A DNA stretch of 64,000 nt from a virus. The notes under the pieces are model-generated. The model did not search any database. It saw nothing but the letters and a program-made list of their open reading frames with translations, and was not told the origin of the DNA. A program made the position numbers and the translations under genes. Every line of letters begins with the position of its first letter. Position 1 is the stretch's first letter. Shown piece after piece: positions 61,536-64,000 of this stretch. The DNA is taken from positions 62,001 to 126,000 of the IMG/VR virus record IMGVR_UViG_3300025120_000017; one strand, given 5' to 3'.

Positions 61536-64000
61536 TCATCCTCTAATTAATCTAATCCAAGTATTATCTGCAACTGCAGTAAACCAATAGTTTCCATTGT
61601 AATGTGATTGTCCTTGATAGGTTCCTGTTATTGTACTTCCTGTATAATTACCATTAACATCCCAATTAGATGTTGTTTCTAATAATGTTGCTACTGCTCC
61701 TGCTGATAGATAGGCTTCAATTATTGGAATTTCTGAAACTTGTCCAACTCCAGCACTAGTTTTACCTAACATACAGGGCTGAGTAACATCTTGCATTTTA
61801 TCGTAAGTAACTTTATCAGCTCCAATGGTAACCACTCCAGTATTACTTATTGTAGTGTCTCCACTCATTGCTACCGAAGTTGCAGCGTTTGAAGAGTTAC
61901 CTACAAATATTTGTCCATTATTTAAAGTTGGTGTTCCACCTCCACCAGCTTCAGATACACCATAACATTCCCATTTACTTGTGTCGGTGCTATATCTAAA
62001 TCTCGCAGCTACTACATCACCAACTATAGTTGTGTTTGGAAGGGTTATACCATTAATTCCAGTGTAAATAGCATTCCAAGTAATTGCTCTAGCAGTGCCA
62101 TCATCATCTAATCGAAACTCAAGTCTTTGTCCATTTCTAGGAGTTCCTGTTGGAGCATTTATACCTACTGCACCACCTAGTGCCTGATAATCAACAAAGT
62201 CTGTGAAGTCTCCATCCCAACTTGCCGATGTGCCTGTATTTTCAAAAGTCCTTACAATCTTAGTATAATCTCTAAGATTGTCCATTTCTACCTTTTTCTT
62301 ATTATTAGAATCAAATATATCCTCAATAAGCATTACTTCCCCGCCAACAAGAACTGTCTTCTGTGTGATAGGAGTAATTTCTGAAGCTTTATTGCTATGT
62401 ATTGCAGTATCAAATTCAGTATAAAAATTTAAGTACTTAATAGCACCTTGATTTGCATCATCTCTTATCATTACTTGTGCTGCTGTACTTCCGCTATATA
62501 AAGGAAGAGTTTGGGTAAGTGACCATGCTGGGGAATCTAATACTACACTAGATTCATTAATTGTAATGCTTGATGTATCACCGCCAGTGCCTCCATAATG
62601 TTCAAGTTTTATAGATGCATCTTGTAAACTAATTTTTCTATGAGATGCATCAGATATTTTAGTTTGTTTCCAAAACGCTGAACCTGTCCCAAAAATATTT
62701 GATTGGTCCCATTCTACAGTATGAAATTGGCTATTATTTTTAATATTACTTTTATATGCATCAAAATAGTAGTCTTGAGCATATAAGTTTCTTGTAGATG
62801 TTCCTTTATTTAATGCATATGGTACTGCAGTTGGTCCGTTTATCCAACCTGAAAATAATTTAGATCCACTTACAGTAATGCCTGGTGTTCCTGGGTTTGT
62901 TGCTCCTGGAGTACCACTATATATTTCTAAGTATACTGGCTTTCCTGTAGATGTAGCGCCTATCTGGTCAGTCTTTGCTCTTGCGCTTGAATCCGTTGCA
63001 CCTGAGTAACTATCATTAACAACACTTTGCCAATCTTGCACAGATCCTGAAGGGCCTGTTGGTCCTGGTACAGTGCTTTGTGCACCTGTATTACCTTGAA
63101 CTCCTTGAACTCCTTGAATTCCTTGAGATCCTTGTGGTCCTGTAACTCCTATTAGTCCTGTAGGACCAACTACCGTACTTGCGGCTCCTGTTGGGCCAGC
63201 AACACCTTGGGCTCCTGTTGGTCCTATTGGCCCTTGAGCTCCAGTAGTTCCTATTGTACCTACAGGTCCCTGTGGCCCAGTAGCTCCAATAGCTCCAGGC
63301 GTTCCGGCCGATCCTGTCGGTCCTTGTGCACCTGTTACCCCAGTTCCCAATACGCCAGTTGGCACAATCGTCCAATCAGAATTTGTACCTCCTAAAGAAG
63401 ATACATAAAAAGGTGTATCTAATGTTATATCCCCGCTTCCTGGACTATATCCAATAACTTTACAATCTGCAAATTGATTAGGAATGTTGTCATTTATAAT
63501 TCTAGCAAACTGACCTGGTGCAAATGCTTGACCTGATGGAAATGAAGTAATAGTAAGAGGGTTAATATCAATTAATCCAAATGATTGTGTACTTCTTATT
63601 ATTGCGCCTGCGCCTGTTAGCCCTTGTGCACCGTTAAGACCATTAAATCCAGTTACTCCTGTCGCTCCTTGACTTCCTTGGAGTCCTGAGATTCCTTGAG
63701 CTCCTGTAGGTCCAGCAGGACCTACAGGACCACCGCTTGGTCCTGTTGGGCCAATTGCAGTAGCACCTGTGGCACCTATTGGCCCAGTTACTCCTTGAGG
63801 CCCTGTTGGTCCTGGTAAACCAGTACCTGTAATTACCCAGCTATTTGATGGGTTGGTATCAGCACCTGGATTTATATAAAAAGGTGCATCAAATTGTAAT
63901 GCGCCAGTATTGTTATTAAATGAAGATACTCTACTTACTTGAAAATCACTAGGTGATAAAGTTTTTGAAATCTGTACATATGAGCCTACCACGAATGCAG
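61536..64000 (-). CDS. Collagen-like tail fibre protein, N-terminus cut by window edge
   Basis: The frame is open to the right edge, so the start is outside the window; the GTG at 63992 is not a convincing start because upstream codons continue the same domain. At least 820 residues are visible. A small domain (AFVVGSYVQISK ... LQFDAPFYINPG) occurs twice, each followed by a long Gly-x-y collagen-like run, together roughly 150 residues, such as GPTGPQGVTGPIGATGATA and GPTGPSGSVQDW. The C-terminal 500 residues are a beta-rich shaft ending GSTITGTYQGQSHYNGNYWF. Collagen stalks give trimeric extension in fibres. It is probably a major host-recognition fibre. Confidence 0.78.
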   Translation of the reverse strand, partial: AFVVGSYVQISKTLSPSDFQVSRVSSFNNNTGALQFDAPFYINPGADTNPSNSWVITGTGLPGPTGPQGVTGPIGATGATAIGPTGPSGGPVGPAGPTGAQGISGLQGSQGATGVTGFNGLNGAQGLTGAGAIIRSTQSFGLIDINPLTITSFPSGQAFAPGQFARIINDNIPNQFADCKVIGYSPGSGDITLDTPFYVSSLGGTNSDWTIVPTGVLGTGVTGAQGPTGSAGTPGAIGATGPQGPVGTIGTTGAQGPIGPTGAQGVAGPTGAASTVVGPTGLIGVTGPQGSQGIQGVQGVQGNTGAQSTVPGPTGPSGSVQDWQSVVNDSYSGATDSSARAKTDQIGATSTGKPVYLEIYSGTPGATNPGTPGITVSGSKLFSGWINGPTAVPYALNKGTSTRNLYAQDYYFDAYKSNIKNNSQFHTVEWDQSNIFGTGSAFWKQTKISDASHRKISLQDASIKLEHYGGTGGDTSSITINESSVVLDSPAWSLTQTLPLYSGSTAAQVMIRDDANQGAIKYLNFYTEFDTAIHSNKASEITPITQKTVLVGGEVMLIEDIFDSNNKKKVEMDNLRDYTKIVRTFENTGTSASWDGDFTDFVDYQALGGAVGINAPTGTPRNGQRLEFRLDDDGTARAITWNAIYTGINGITLPNTTIVGDVVAARFRYSTDTSKWECYGVSEAGGGGTPTLNNGQIFVGNSSNAATSVAMSGDTTISNTGVVTIGADKVTYDKMQDVTQPCMLGKTSAGVGQVSEIPIIEAYLSAGAVATLLETTSNWDVNGNYTGSTITGTYQGQSHYNGNYWFTAVADNTWIRLIRG

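Noticed and set aside
63050-63780. Short regularly repeated units that could suggest a CRISPR-like or satellite array
   Set aside because: The repeats are codon-level Gly-x-y units of the collagen-like fibre and have no spacer structure.
1-64000. tRNA genes
   Set aside because: I found no cloverleaf-like sequence in the few short intergenic gaps, though I could not run a dedicated search.

Overview
The window is AT-rich, densely packed phage DNA. It encodes part of the replication/recombination module and most of the baseplate and tail-fibre module of a T4-related contractile-tailed phage. Recognisable T4-type proteins are a UvsW helicase, UvsY, gp61 primase, gp32 ssDNA-binding protein, an endonuclease VII-like resolvase, gp25, gp6, a gp53-like protein, a gp27-like hub, a gp5-like spike and a gp19-like tube protein. 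The host is probably a Bacteroidota/Flavobacteriia bacterium. This is inferred from the base composition, the scarcity of clear Shine-Dalgarno sequences, and adhesin types (collagen-like, BspA-type repeats) often seen in that group. No capsid, portal, sheath, terminase or polymerase gene lies in the window.

Layout. Nearly every gene is on the minus strand, so transcription runs from high to low coordinates; the single plus-strand gene is a guanylate-kinase-like gene at 11639-12115. From right to left: 54925-64000 holds adhesins and tail fibres (collagen-like protein, BspA-type repeat protein, modular fibre with internal duplications, beta-rich small proteins). 47336-54881 holds hub, tube-junction, spike and assembly genes. 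41686-47309 holds a capsid-targeted protein, a four-S1-domain protein, an amidoligase-like enzyme, a ParB-like protein and gp25. 22044-41671 holds gp6, a gp7-like giant protein, paired beta-helix spikes and three very large structural proteins. 15011-22041 holds a collar-type short fibre, a spanin-like membrane protein, a structural protein and a gp19-like tube protein. 12196-14984 holds small genes, the resolvase and head-core-like proteins. 5839-11412 holds the DNA replication/recombination genes and a sugar epimerase. 1-5842 holds a run of candidate internal head proteins, a GNAT protein and a ligase-like nucleotidyltransferase.

The most interesting theme is a family of proteins of different folds that share a short N-terminal tag of the form MKSYKxFxNE or MKSLxxFxxE. 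The tag closely resembles the T4 capsid-targeting sequence, which gp21 protease cuts after a hydrophobic-x-Glu site. Tagged proteins include one with a winged-helix domain, one with a ParB-like C-terminus, two that share a nearly identical 60-residue block, and one encoded within the baseplate cluster. This looks like a set of head-packaged, possibly injected proteins.

Regulation. Four convincing intrinsic terminators punctuate the minus strand. A recurring ATTAAATATAAAAA element sits 10-17 nt upstream of many starts, and in three cases directly downstream of a terminator, so it is a candidate late promoter. Two tail-spike genes share a perfect 112-bp repeat covering leader and first codons, which suggests fibre exchange by recombination. 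There is no gene-free stretch longer than 300 bases; the longest are 10234-10407 and 11413-11638. No tRNA, CRISPR array or insertion sequence was seen.
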